From: Amarobacter sp964507025
Lineage (GTDB): Bacteria; Chloroflexota; Dehalococcoidia; Tepidiformales; Tepidiformaceae
NCBI GenBank assembly: GCA_964507025.1
Contig: CAZDOK010000002.1
Location: 62,001 to 126,000, forward strand
Direction of reading: 5' to 3'
Length of the DNA: 64,000 bases
Positions 16,568-25,342 of this stretch are shown here, in pieces. Each line of letters starts with the position of its first letter. The first letter of the stretch is position 1. The position numbers and the translations under genes are program-made. The notes beneath the pieces are model-generated. The model ran no database searches. It saw only the letters and a program-made list of their open reading frames with translations, and had not been told where the DNA came from.

Positions 16568-19024
16568 ATGATGCGACAAGACCGTTTCACCGAGCAGGCA
16601 CAACAGGTGCTCGCCAACTCGCAGGAGATTGTGCGCCAGCAGCGCAATTCGCAATGGGCTGTGCCGCACGTGCTCGCCGCACTGGTTTCATTCGAAGGGG
16701 GGCTCGCGCAGCAGGTCCTCCAGAAGCTCAACGTCGAAATGAACCGCCTGCGCGACCGGGTGGGGAAGGCCGTCGCCGACCTGCCGAAACTCGCCTACGA
16801 CGTGGTCCAGATCTACACCACGCCGGAAGTGGTGCGCATGCTCGAGGTCGCGAACGCCGAGGCCGAGCGGCTCAAGGACGACTACGTGGGCGTCGAGCAC
16901 CTGCTGATCGCCATCGCCGACAACGAAGAGAGCGGGGCGACGCGCCTGCTCGCTGAGTTCAAGGTCAACAAGGAGAGCATCTACCGGGCACTCCAGGACA
17001 TCCGGGGGAAACAACGCGTGACCAGCCAGACCGCCGAGAGCCGCTACCAGTCGCTCGAGAAGTACGCGACCGACCTCACCGAGCTGGCGAAGGCGGGCAA
17101 GCTCGACCCGGTGATCGGGCGCGACACGGAAGTGCGGCGCGTGATGCAGATCCTGAACCGCCGCACGAAGAACAACCCGGTGATCATCGGCGAAGCGGGC
17201 GTTGGCAAGACCGCCATCGTCGAGGGCCTGGCCCAGCGCATCGCCGCGGGCGACGTGCCCGAGAACCTCCAGGACAAGCGGCTGTTGTCGCTGGACATGG
17301 GCGCGCTGGTCGCGGGCTCGAAGTTCCGCGGCGAGTTCGAAGAGCGACTAAAGGCCGTGATGGATGAGGTGAAGCAGTCGGAGGGGGAGGTCATCCTCTT
17401 CATCGATGAGCTGCACACGGTGATGGGCGCGGGCGGGGCGGAAGGCGCCATCGACGCATCGAACCTGATGAAGCCGGCGCTCGCGCGGGGCGAGTTGCAC
17501 GCCATTGGCGCGACCACGCTCGACGAGTACCGCACACGCATCGAGAAGGACCCGGCGCTCGAGCGGCGGTTCGCGCCCGTGTATGTGGATGAGCCGAGCG
17601 TGGACGACACGATCGCCATCCTCAAAGGGCTGCGCCCGCGCTACGAAGCGCACCACAAGGTGGAGATCACGGACGACGCGATCGACGCGGCGGCCCGCCT
17701 TTCGAGCCGGTACATCACCGAGCGGCACCTGCCGGACAAGGCGATCGACCTCATCGACGAGGCGGCAAGCAAGCACGTCATCGACGCGCAGGCGCTGCCG
17801 GACAACATCCGCGACCTGCAGCAGGAACTCGACGAGCTCGCGCTGGAGACCGAAGCCGCCGTCCAGAAGGAAGACTACGAAGGCGCCGCCCGCATCAAGC
17901 AGCGGATCGTGCAGCTGCAGGATGAGTACAACCGGCGCAAGGCCGAGTGGGCCGCCGAGCATCCCGAGATCGACAAGCGTGTGACCGCCGAGGACATCGC
18001 CCGGTTGGTCGGACAGATGACCGGCATCCCGGTGTCACGCCTGGAAGAGACCGAGCAGGACAAGCTCCTGAAGATGGAGGACTATCTCCACGAGCGCGTT
18101 ATCGGCCAGGACAAGGCCATCGTGGCCGTCTCCGACGCCATCCGGCGGGCGCGGGCGGGGCTCAAGGACCCGACCCGGCCGATCGGCTCATTCATCTTCC
18201 TCGGGCCCACCGGCGTCGGGAAGACGGAGCTGGCCAAGACGCTCGCGGAGTACCTGTTCGACGACGAAGACGCGATGGTCCGGATCGACATGTCGGAGTA
18301 CCAGGAGCGGCACACGGTGAGCCGCCTGATCGGCGCGCCTCCGGGGTACGTCGGCTACGACGAGGGCGGGAGCCTGACCGAGGCGGTCCGCCGCCGGCCC
18401 TACCGGGTCATCCTCTTCGACGAGATCGAGAAGGCACACCCGGACGTGTTCAACACGCTCCTCCAGGTGCTGGACGACGGCCGTCTGACGGACGGCCACG
18501 GCCGCACGGTCGACTTCCGGAACACGGTCATCATCATGACGAGCAACCTCGGGACGGGGGCGCAGGAGAAGGCCACCTTCGGTTTCACCCGCCGGGCGGA
18601 GGAAGACGGCGAGGCGGAAGCGCTCAAGGGCTCGATCGAGCGTGCGCTGCGCGAGTTCTTCCGGCCCGAGTTCCTGAACCGGATCGACGAGATCGTCATC
18701 TTCGAGCCGCTCACCCACGCCGAGCTGACCCGGATCGTCGACATTCTGGCGGCGGAAGTGCGCGAACGGTTGAGCGACCGCAAGCTCGACTTCGAGCTCA
18801 CGCCGGCGGCCATCGCCGAGCTGGTGCGCGAAGGCTTCGACCCGACGTACGGCGCGCGGCCGTTGCGGCGCACCATCCAGCGCCGGGTCGAGAACGAGCT
18901 GGCGCGGCGCGTGCTTGCCGGTGAGTTCCACGACGGCCAGAAGGTGACGGTGGACTTCCGCGACGGCGTCTACCAGTTCACGGCGAGCGACTCGCCGGAA
19001 CCGAAACCCGTGGCGGCAGTGTAG
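16568..19024 (+). CDS. clpC: Clp AAA+ unfoldase, ClpC-like
   Basis: 818 residues: Clp N domain (1-150), AAA-1 with Walker A GEAGVGKT, a short middle region of about 40 residues (AAVQKEDYEGAARIKQRIVQ, UVR-like), AAA-2 with GPTGVGKT, and the C-terminal small domain. The middle region is far shorter than the ClpB M-domain, so this is ClpC-like rather than a disaggregase. ATFGF in AAA-2 occupies the position of the ClpP-binding loop. It feeds substrates to ClpP. Start ATG 16568 follows AGGAGGG. It is the last gene of the HspR operon, where many bacteria carry clpB, so a ClpB label is also possible in databases. Confidence 0.9.
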   Translation: MMRQDRFTEQAQQVLANSQEIVRQQRNSQWAVPHVLAALVSFEGGLAQQVLQKLNVEMNRLRDRVGKAVADLPKLAYDVVQIYTTPEVVRMLEVANAEAERLKDDYVGVEHLLIAIADNEESGATRLLAEFKVNKESIYRALQDIRGKQRVTSQTAESRYQSLEKYATDLTELAKAGKLDPVIGRDTEVRRVMQILNRRTKNNPVIIGEAGVGKTAIVEGLAQRIAAGDVPENLQDKRLLSLDMGALVAGSKFRGEFEERLKAVMDEVKQSEGEVILFIDELHTVMGAGGAEGAIDASNLMKPALARGELHAIGATTLDEYRTRIEKDPALERRFAPVYVDEPSVDDTIAILKGLRPRYEAHHKVEITDDAIDAAARLSSRYITERHLPDKAIDLIDEAASKHVIDAQALPDNIRDLQQELDELALETEAAVQKEDYEGAARIKQRIVQLQDEYNRRKAEWAAEHPEIDKRVTAEDIARLVGQMTGIPVSRLEETEQDKLLKMEDYLHERVIGQDKAIVAVSDAIRRARAGLKDPTRPIGSFIFLGPTGVGKTELAKTLAEYLFDDEDAMVRIDMSEYQERHTVSRLIGAPPGYVGYDEGGSLTEAVRRRPYRVILFDEIEKAHPDVFNTLLQVLDDGRLTDGHGRTVDFRNTVIIMTSNLGTGAQEKATFGFTRRAEEDGEAEALKGSIERALREFFRPEFLNRIDEIVIFEPLTHAELTRIVDILAAEVRERLSDRKLDFELTPAAIAELVREGFDPTYGARPLRRTIQRRVENELARRVLAGEFHDGQKVTVDFRDGVYQFTASDSPEPKPVAAV

Positions 19025-19169
19025 GACTACGGAGTCTCGAACGCCGGTCGCTCCGGACGCTGGTTTGTGTCCCGCGAACTGGTTGACACGCGCCGTTCCG
19101 CGCGCGCAACCTACTGCCCATCTGGGGTTGCCCCCCCCCCGAATGACGGTTAGGGAAGGAGGGTTCGCA
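19025..19169 (+). promoter_or_regulatory. Upstream region of LuxR-type gene with C10 tract
   Basis: TTGACA at 19083 could be a -35 element. A run of ten C at 19131-19140 lies about 30 bp before the start codon, a homopolymer prone to slippage or assembly error. AGGAGG just before 19170 is the ribosome site. Confidence 0.35.
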
Positions 19170-19385
19170 ATGTTCGGAGAATACGAGCGGCTGTCGCCAC
19201 GCGAGCGTGAGGTTCTCGCGTTCGCGGCCGAGGGCCTCGCCAACAAAGAGATCGCCCTGGTGCTCGATCCACCGGTGAGTGAGCAAACTGTCAAGGGCCA
19301 CTTCAAACACATCTTCTTGAAGCTCGGGGTCTCCAGCCGGACGGCCGCCGTCGCCACCCATCTCAGGCACACGCGAGGCGAATGA
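19170..19385 (+). CDS. Stand-alone LuxR/GerE-type HTH protein
   Basis: 71 residues, essentially only the GerE DNA-binding domain: RLSPREREVLAFAAEGLANKEIA, then SEQTVKGHFKHIFLKLGVSSRTAAV. No receiver or sensor domain is present. ATG 19170 has a good ribosome site (AGGAGG). Single-domain members such as GerE itself bind DNA as dimers. It is the first gene of a lower-GC segment encoding three exported unknown proteins, and may control them. Confidence 0.85.
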   Translation: MFGEYERLSPREREVLAFAAEGLANKEIALVLDPPVSEQTVKGHFKHIFLKLGVSSRTAAVATHLRHTRGE

Positions 19386-19527
19386 ACGCGATGCGAGGTA
19401 GCCCCATTTGGGGCTACTCGAAAGAGGGGCTTCGCAACGATTCCTCCCCAGGCTAGGGTGACCGAACTATCGGCCGGTAGCAACGAAAGATGCTCACGAC
19501 AAGGTGAAAGCCGCGAGGGAGAAACAA

Positions 19528-20268
19528 ATGATGGGAAGGCGGATCCGAGCACTGCTCGATCCCAGGCTGCTCATGGTGCTGCTCGCGTTCGGAGTGTTAG
19601 TTGCTTCGCACGCGTTAGGAGACCCTCAAACTGCCAAGGGTTCAGCGCGCCGTGTCGCTTCAGACGAACTGCGGCTGAATCAAGCCCATGCCAACGCCCC
19701 AGGTGCCTCAAATGCGATCGCTGCAAGCGGCGCGCGTGCCCGACTCCTGGTGTCCTTTCAGCGAGGGATGCCCGTGGATGAGGCCCTCGCAGCCGTGGCA
19801 CGGCACGCCCCAAGTTCGACTCCGACGGCCGTGACCTACGTGCTGACGGACGAAGCCAACACCGATCACAAGGTGATGGTCTTCATCTACCCGGGGGATG
19901 CCGCCGCGAACAAGGCCGAGGTCTTCTTCAAGATGAAGGTTGCCGAGGCGAGGCAGCAGGCGCTTGATCTGCTAGCGTGCGAACGATTGGGCGCTGGCGG
20001 CCAACCGCCATCCGGCCGATCCGAATCCGAAGCAAACGAATGTCCCGCAGTCGGCGACGCGCGCACAGTCGCAGCCCTCACCGCTCAATCTCGGATCGCG
20101 GCAACCGGCGCCGATGTGCGAGGCGTTGAAGTCGAGGCGCAAGGTTCGGAAGCAGCGAAACTTCTTGCCTCCGCCGGACGCGACAATGTTCTCGCCGTGG
20201 AGGTTATCGAGAGCGACATCCGGTTGACCCCGATTCTGAAGAGCGATGCTGGAGGAACTGTTCGATGA
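19528..20268 (+). CDS. Exported protein of unknown function
   Basis: About 246 residues from ATG 19528 (a GTG at 19504 is possible). The N terminus MMGRRIRALL plus LLMVLLAFGVLVASHALG is a signal peptide or membrane anchor. The mature part is mixed alpha/beta with no recognised family; two Cys (LLACERLG, ANECPAVG) may form a disulfide. Base composition is less GC-rich than neighbours. It overlaps the next gene by ATGA, so the two are coupled. Confidence 0.6.
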   Translation: MMGRRIRALLDPRLLMVLLAFGVLVASHALGDPQTAKGSARRVASDELRLNQAHANAPGASNAIAASGARARLLVSFQRGMPVDEALAAVARHAPSSTPTAVTYVLTDEANTDHKVMVFIYPGDAAANKAEVFFKMKVAEARQQALDLLACERLGAGGQPPSGRSESEANECPAVGDARTVAALTAQSRIAATGADVRGVEVEAQGSEAAKLLASAGRDNVLAVEVIESDIRLTPILKSDAGGTVR

Positions 20269-20921
20269 CCGTTATGAGGCGAGCCCGTGCTGGAACAGTA
20301 GTCGCCTTCTTAATCACGGCAGTGATGGTGGCTCTAGCTTTCCGTCAGCTTGCGTCGGCAAGTTACACAACATTTGCGCCCACTCAAGGCGATATCGATG
20401 CGAAGATCTCAGCTTTTGGGCCGCAGTACCGAGATCATAATGCACGGATGATTTGGCAGACATCGTCGTCGTGCACATCAAGTTCCAGACTCTATAACTT
20501 CTGCTCTGGCATCGATAAAGTCTTCGAGCATGAAATCTGGTTGGATAACCGGCAAACACAGTACCCCGAAGCATATCGGTGGGCGCACTGGAACCAAGGA
20601 TACTCAACGAACCTCCCTGGCGGGACGTACATCGACGTGCCAGATTCTGACCCGTGGTACGCCTGGGGAATCACAGTCGGCACTGTAGATGCAGATGATT
20701 TGCAGCCGTACGTCTGGTATTACGCCAATATGGTTTCGGACGCGGATGGGCCGGGCCCGAACTGGTACTTCCTGAATTTCCAGGTTGGGGATAGGGATGT
20801 ACCAGGTTGCATCACCGGGAACGCGTGGTGTATGCTTTCTCCCGACGAAACGTATCAGAGAATTCTTCTGAATTCTTACTACACGTTCCCGAACCACCTC
20901 TATTGGTACGGGCCGTACTGA
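20265..20921 (+). CDS. Exported aromatic-rich protein of unknown function
   Basis: 218 residues. Signal segment VVAFLITAVMVALAFRQLASA is followed by a Tyr/Trp-rich mature domain with two likely disulfide pairs (SSSCTSS and YNFCSG; VPGCITGNAWCML). No family recognised. Codons are clearly more AT-rich than in the flanking core genes (TTA and ATA-type triplets appear), suggesting recent acquisition. It overlaps the upstream gene (ATGA) and is followed 21 bp later by a lipoprotein gene. Confidence 0.6.
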   Translation: MTVMRRARAGTVVAFLITAVMVALAFRQLASASYTTFAPTQGDIDAKISAFGPQYRDHNARMIWQTSSSCTSSSRLYNFCSGIDKVFEHEIWLDNRQTQYPEAYRWAHWNQGYSTNLPGGTYIDVPDSDPWYAWGITVGTVDADDLQPYVWYYANMVSDADGPGPNWYFLNFQVGDRDVPGCITGNAWCMLSPDETYQRILLNSYYTFPNHLYWYGPY

Positions 20922-20942
20922 TGGAATGGGGGAGATGGACGA

Positions 20943-21446
20943 ATGAGACCCTCCCGGAGTCTGTCGCGCATTCGCCCATCTCCTTTCCGGCTGAAGCAGG
21001 GCGCAGGGTGGCTTCTCGCCGCCGTCGCGATCGCGGTCGCACTTGCTGCGTGCGCATCGCCCACATCGAGATACCCCGATTCAGACCGCATCTCCGGCGA
21101 CACTTCCCGTGCCCTGAAGGAAGACGTCCGCATGGCGGGTTCTGCGTTCCCCGTGTGGAGGTTGCAGGTCGAGGAGGTTGCGCCGCCCGGCTCCAACGGG
21201 TCCGGCGGCGCGATGCCTGGTGCCCGGATCGCCTGGCGGACGCTGTTCGGCATCCAGTATGGGGAGACAGTGGTCGAAGCCGGGCCAACTTTCAGGACGT
21301 CATTCGACGCCATCCGGTACTTCGGTGCGGCGTTAGGCTTCGTGGCGATCGAGGTGCTGCTGGTTGGACTGGGTTTCTGGCTCGTACTCGACGGCGAGGG
21401 TAACACCGACCCGTCAAGAAGAGGCGATGACCCGCGCTTCGCCTAG
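20943..21446 (+). CDS. Lipoprotein with C-terminal membrane helix
   Basis: 167 residues. A lipobox LAACAS follows a basic, hydrophobic signal (GAGWLLAAVAIAVALAAC, Cys near 37). The mature part has no recognised domain; a second hydrophobic helix (YFGAALGFVAIEVLLVGLGFW) lies near the C terminus, giving an unusual lipid-plus-helix anchoring. It ends the three-gene set of exported unknowns after the LuxR-type regulator. Confidence 0.6.
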   Translation: MRPSRSLSRIRPSPFRLKQGAGWLLAAVAIAVALAACASPTSRYPDSDRISGDTSRALKEDVRMAGSAFPVWRLQVEEVAPPGSNGSGGAMPGARIAWRTLFGIQYGETVVEAGPTFRTSFDAIRYFGAALGFVAIEVLLVGLGFWLVLDGEGNTDPSRRGDDPRFA

Positions 21447-21500
21447 CGGCACCGTGCGGTAGGCTGGAGACACACCTCCACCACAGGAATCGAGTGCCCC

Positions 21501-21800
21501 ATGCCCGTCATCTCCTACTTCCCCATCTCCCTCCCGCCCGAGGCCCGCGCCGGGTTCGAACAGACCTGGAAGTCGCGCGTCGGCGCGGTTGATACGTTCC
21601 CGGGCTTTATCAGCACCGAGCTGCTGGCCCTGCCCGACCGGGGCGAGTACGTGGTGCTCACCCGCTTCGAGGACGAGAAGTCGTTCGAAGCGTGGATCAC
21701 CTCGGACAACTTCACGAAGGGTCACCGGGGCGAGAGCTACGAGAGCTACAAGGACAACCCGGCGATGAAGACCCACAAGCTCTTCGAGGTGCTCGGCTAG
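21501..21800 (+). CDS. Antibiotic biosynthesis monooxygenase (ABM) family protein
   Basis: 99 residues, ferredoxin-like ABM fold: FPGFISTELLALPDRGEYVVLTRFEDEKSFEAWITSDNF is replaced by the usual order of strand, helix and FxSxxxFxxW motif, and the region ESYKDNPAM HK. Members include heme-degrading IsdG-like enzymes and quinol monooxygenases. No heme-specific residues can be assigned with confidence. Confidence 0.75.
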   Translation: MPVISYFPISLPPEARAGFEQTWKSRVGAVDTFPGFISTELLALPDRGEYVVLTRFEDEKSFEAWITSDNFTKGHRGESYESYKDNPAMKTHKLFEVLG

Positions 21801-21873
21801 GGGACAATCGCCCGCGGCCCCGCGTGTTGCTCCCGCCACACTGCTGTCAGGAGGGGGCTGCTACGCTCATGTC

Positions 21874-22476
21874 ATGGCTGCTGCTGCTACCCAACCGAAG
21901 GTGCGCGTCTGCTGGGGGATGGTCGGGCCGCTCGACGCGGCCTACCACGACACCGAGTGGGGCGTGCCCTGCCAAGACGACGGCGAGCTCTTCGAGCGGC
22001 TGATGCTCGAAGGCTTCCAGGCCGGGCTCTCGTGGTCGACCATCCTCGCCAAGCGCGAGAACTTCTGGCACGCGTTCGAGGGCTGGGACGCTGAGCGCAT
22101 CGCCCGGTACGGCGCGGACGACATCGCCCGACTGTTGGACGACGCCGGCATCATCCGCAACCGGCTGAAGGTCGAGGCCGCGGTGAAGAACGCCCGGGCC
22201 TTCCTCGGCGCGCGGGAGGAACACGGGTCGTTCGACGGCTACATCTGGTCGTTCACGGGTGGCGGGACACTCGCCCGGCCGGCGCCGCTGCGCATGGAGG
22301 ACATCCCCGCGAACTCGCCCGAGTCCGGCGCGATGTCGAAGGCGCTGAAGAAGCGGGGCTTCACATTCGTGGGCACCACGATCTGCTACGCCTTCATGCA
22401 GAGCGTCGGCATGGTGAACGACCACCTCGCGGACTGCCCCGTGCGTCCCGCGATCGACGGGGGTCCGGGAGGATAG
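21874..22476 (+). CDS. tag: DNA-3-methyladenine glycosylase I
   Basis: 200 residues. The Tag motifs are complete: RVCWGM with YHDTEWGVP near the N terminus, GFQAGLSWSTILAKRENF, and a C-terminal H-x3-C (HLADCP). The Cys and His near the N terminus plus this pair make the family's zinc site. It excises 3-methyladenine from alkylated DNA. A GC-rich hairpin follows the stop. Confidence 0.93.
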   Translation: MAAAATQPKVRVCWGMVGPLDAAYHDTEWGVPCQDDGELFERLMLEGFQAGLSWSTILAKRENFWHAFEGWDAERIARYGADDIARLLDDAGIIRNRLKVEAAVKNARAFLGAREEHGSFDGYIWSFTGGGTLARPAPLRMEDIPANSPESGAMSKALKKRGFTFVGTTICYAFMQSVGMVNDHLADCPVRPAIDGGPGG

Positions 22477-22479
22477 CGA

Positions 22480-22518
22480 GGCGCGGTGGCCCGGGATTCG
22501 CCGGGAATCCACCGCGCC
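22480..22518 (+). terminator. Hairpin after tag
   Basis: GGCGCGGTGG at 22480 pairs with CCACCGCGCC at 22509, a 10-bp stem with an inner partial stem. No long T-run follows. It sits between convergent genes. Confidence 0.55.
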
Positions 22519-22545
22519 GTTCCATTGGGCCGGGGCCCGTCGCGC

Positions 22546-23277
22546 CTAGCCGATGACGGGATAAGGCGGCTCGAAGAGCTTGTCGTCGACCTTGTCCGAG
22601 ATCTCGGTCGCCTTGATCTTCGTGGACTCGCTCTCGATGAAGGTCAGGATGCCATCGCGCTTGTCGATGCAGACGGTGCTCTGCTCGCCGGTCTCGTCGA
22701 ACGTGCCCTCGAAGCAGCGGGAGTCGCGGCCGGCGATCTTCTGGCCGGAGACTTCCTTGATGCTCTTGTCTTCCTTCACCCGCTGGGTGACCTTCTTCAT
22801 ATCGAAGAGGGTGAAGTTTTCGCCCAGGCCGCCCGCGCCGAGCGACTTGAGGCACTGGCCGGAGTCGCCGGACTTGAAGCAGGTGTAGGAGTCCGTTCCG
22901 TCATCGATCATGGCGAGCTCTTCGAAGTCCTCGCTGCCGCTGATAGCGATTTGCATAAGGCTCTTCGGGGGCTTCTGGGCGAAGGTCATTTCGCCCTCCT
23001 GGGTCGCGCCGTCCTCGGTGAATGCTACCTCGTAGGTCACGCGGTATGTCTTGTCCGAGGCATCGGCAAGCAGGTCCGACACGGGGTCATCGTCATCAGC
23101 GGCGGGCGTGGCCGAGCCGCCATTACCGCCGGAGGGGGTGCCTTCACCAGCGGTCTGCGTGGCTTCGCCGCCGCCTCCGTTGGCGGCGTCGTCACCCGAA
23201 TCGTCGTCGTCCCCGCCGCAGGCCGCCGCGGTGAGCATGCCGGCCAGGGCCAGGGTCATCAGCATTCGAAACTTCAC
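22546..23277 (-). CDS. Secreted lipoprotein of unknown function
   Basis: About 243 residues. GTG at 23277 follows GGGAGGA by a few bases and gives a classic lipoprotein signal (FRMLMTLALAGMLTAAACGG). A low-complexity Asp/Gly/Thr linker of about 50 residues leads to a folded domain (TYRVTYEVAFTEDG, MQIAISGSED, YTCFKSGDSGQCLKSL). The shape suggests an LppX/LprG-like or DUF-type lipid or ligand-binding domain, but no firm family assignment is made. Confidence 0.65.
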   Translation of the reverse strand: MKFRMLMTLALAGMLTAAACGGDDDDSGDDAANGGGGEATQTAGEGTPSGGNGGSATPAADDDDPVSDLLADASDKTYRVTYEVAFTEDGATQEGEMTFAQKPPKSLMQIAISGSEDFEELAMIDDGTDSYTCFKSGDSGQCLKSLGAGGLGENFTLFDMKKVTQRVKEDKSIKEVSGQKIAGRDSRCFEGTFDETGEQSTVCIDKRDGILTFIESESTKIKATEISDKVDDKLFEPPYPVIG

Positions 23278-23458
23278 ACGTCCTCCCATTCCCCGGTGGT
23301 GGGGCCTCCGTCGATTATGTTCCCCGGATCGTTGAACACCAGCCCCTGATTCGGGCAAGGGCAAGACATGTTGACCTGGAATCGGCGGCACCGGGCCCGA
23401 ACCCCGTTCGCGCATCGTATAGTTCGCATCCAGCGAACTACTCGACGGAGTGACCTGA

Positions 23459-24628
23459 TTGACGACCACTGCATCTGCCCTGAACGCCGGAGTCCACGAA
23501 TTGCTGCTCGACCAGATCCGTCGTGGAACACAGCTCGGCTCACAGGTGTGCGCCTACCAGTACGGCGAGAAGATGGTGGACGTGTGCGCCGGCGAGATGG
23601 GCCCCCAGGACCCGCGCCCGGTGGCCGGCGACACGCTGTTCAGCAGCTTTTCGACGACTAAGGGGGTGGCGGCGACAGCACTCCACATCCTCGCCGACCG
23701 GGGCATCATCGAATACGAGCAGCCGGTGGCAAAGTACTGGCCGGGCTTCACGAAGAACGGAAAGGGGACGATCACCGTCGCCCAGGCGATGAGCCACCAG
23801 GCGGGCCTGCACGCCATGCCTTCGGACCCAGCGGCCTGCCGGGAGTTGCTGAACTGGGAGAACGGCCTGGCGTACATCGAGAACGGCACGCCGGCGTGGG
23901 AGCCGGGCACGGCGACGGGCTACCACGCCGTGACCTACGCCTGGATCGCGGGCGGGATCATCCAGCACGCGAGCGGCCGCCACATCAAGGAGGTCCTGGC
24001 CGAGGAGATCGCGGGACCACTGGGCTGCGGCGACGAAATGTTCATCGGCATCCCGGATGGCGTGGAGGGACGGCTCGCTACGCTGCAGACCGCCGAGGAC
24101 CAGGCGGTGGGTGGCGCCGCCCGGCGCCCGCAGATGCAGATCCCTCCGGACCATGACTTCCTGAAGGCGATGCCGCCGACGATGGGCTGGAACTTCGACG
24201 ACATGGAGGTGCGCAAGGCGTGTGTGCCTTCGGCCAACGGGCATTTCACGGCCAGGGGGCTCGCCCGCATGTACGGGGCATTGGCGAACGGCGGCGTGGT
24301 CGAAGGGGTACGGCTGATGTCGCCGGAACGGGTGCAGCTGATGAGCGCAATCCAGGTCGACGCGCCGGACCGGGTGATCATGATGCCCATCGCCAAGAGC
24401 ATCGGCTTCTTCAACGGAGGAAAGGCGATGGGCCGGCACGGGGCGACCGGCCCACGCCGCACTGCCTTCGGCCACCCGGGCGCGGGCGGTTCGATAGCCT
24501 TCGCCGACCCCGAAGTCGGGCTTTCAATCGCAGTCACCATCAACAAGATGCAGTCGACCTTGCAGGCCGAGGGGCCGACGTTCGAGATCTGCGAACTGAT
24601 CCGGAACGAGCTGGGCGTCAACGAGTGA
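23459..24628 (+). CDS. Serine hydrolase, class C beta-lactamase fold
   Basis: 389 residues. S65-T-T-K68 in SSFSTTKG is the SxxK nucleophile, with Tyr in GYHAVTY and HPGAGG in the KTG position. TTG at 23459 is the start, with GGAG upstream. The family includes esterases, D-aminopeptidases and transesterases; LovD/EstB-like ester hydrolysis is more likely than beta-lactam resistance. It overlaps the next gene by GTGA, suggesting a joint catabolic role. Confidence 0.88.
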   Translation: MTTTASALNAGVHELLLDQIRRGTQLGSQVCAYQYGEKMVDVCAGEMGPQDPRPVAGDTLFSSFSTTKGVAATALHILADRGIIEYEQPVAKYWPGFTKNGKGTITVAQAMSHQAGLHAMPSDPAACRELLNWENGLAYIENGTPAWEPGTATGYHAVTYAWIAGGIIQHASGRHIKEVLAEEIAGPLGCGDEMFIGIPDGVEGRLATLQTAEDQAVGGAARRPQMQIPPDHDFLKAMPPTMGWNFDDMEVRKACVPSANGHFTARGLARMYGALANGGVVEGVRLMSPERVQLMSAIQVDAPDRVIMMPIAKSIGFFNGGKAMGRHGATGPRRTAFGHPGAGGSIAFADPEVGLSIAVTINKMQSTLQAEGPTFEICELIRNELGVNE

Positions 24629-25314
24629 CCAATCCGGTCGCGGGCATGGAACTGCAGCTCGCCCGGTTTCGCGGCTCGCTGGCGGCCGGCGGGCAGCGCT
24701 ATGGCTGGAAGGTGGCCTTCAACGACCCGGCGGCGCAGCAGCGCTTCGGCCTTTCGAGCCCGCCGGTTGGCTGGATCGATGGCGGGCTGGCGGTGGAGTC
24801 GGGAGCGACGGTGGCGCTGTTTGAGGGCCAACGCGTCAACATCGAGGCGGAAGTCATGCTGCACATCGGCCGCGATGTGGCGGCGAGCGAGGCGCGGGCG
24901 GCACATCGAGACGCGATCGCCGGTATCTCCCCGGCGATCGAACTGGTCGACTACGCGCTTCCGGGGGAGAACCTGTCGCGGATCGTGGAATTCTCGATGT
25001 TTCACTCGGGCACGGTGGTGGGCGAGCGGCGGCGGGGGATACCGGCCGATGCGAGCGGGGCCCTGGTGCGCGTGCTCAAGAACGAGGAGGAGGTTGCCCT
25101 CCCGATCGCGGGGCGCGTGCCTGCCGACCTCGCCGAGATCGTCGCGCTTGTGGCGGCGGCTCTGGAGGCCTGCGGTGAGCGGCTGCTCGCGGGCGACCGG
25201 GTGATCTGCGGGAGCTACATCGTGCCATTCCCGGTGGCGCCGGGAGACCTGGTGGTGGCCGAGTACGGGTTCGGCCTGGGCAACGTGTCGGTTTCGTTCC
25301 GCGGCGAGGACTGA
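24625..25314 (+). CDS. 2-keto-4-pentenoate hydratase-like protein (FAH superfamily)
   Basis: About 229 residues. GWKVAFND, IEAEVMLHIGRDV, ISPAIELVDYAL and PGDLVVAEYGFGLGNVSVSF follow the MhpD/2-oxopent-4-enoate hydratase pattern, including the acidic metal ligands. Such enzymes add water to dienoates in meta-cleavage pathways. GTG 24625 overlaps the hydrolase stop; ATG 24646 is the alternative. The substrate is not defined by the neighbours. Confidence 0.78.
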   Translation: MTNPVAGMELQLARFRGSLAAGGQRYGWKVAFNDPAAQQRFGLSSPPVGWIDGGLAVESGATVALFEGQRVNIEAEVMLHIGRDVAASEARAAHRDAIAGISPAIELVDYALPGENLSRIVEFSMFHSGTVVGERRRGIPADASGALVRVLKNEEEVALPIAGRVPADLAEIVALVAAALEACGERLLAGDRVICGSYIVPFPVAPGDLVVAEYGFGLGNVSVSFRGED

Positions 25315-25342
25315 GCGTCGCGAGGGCGGGTACACTCCGGGT

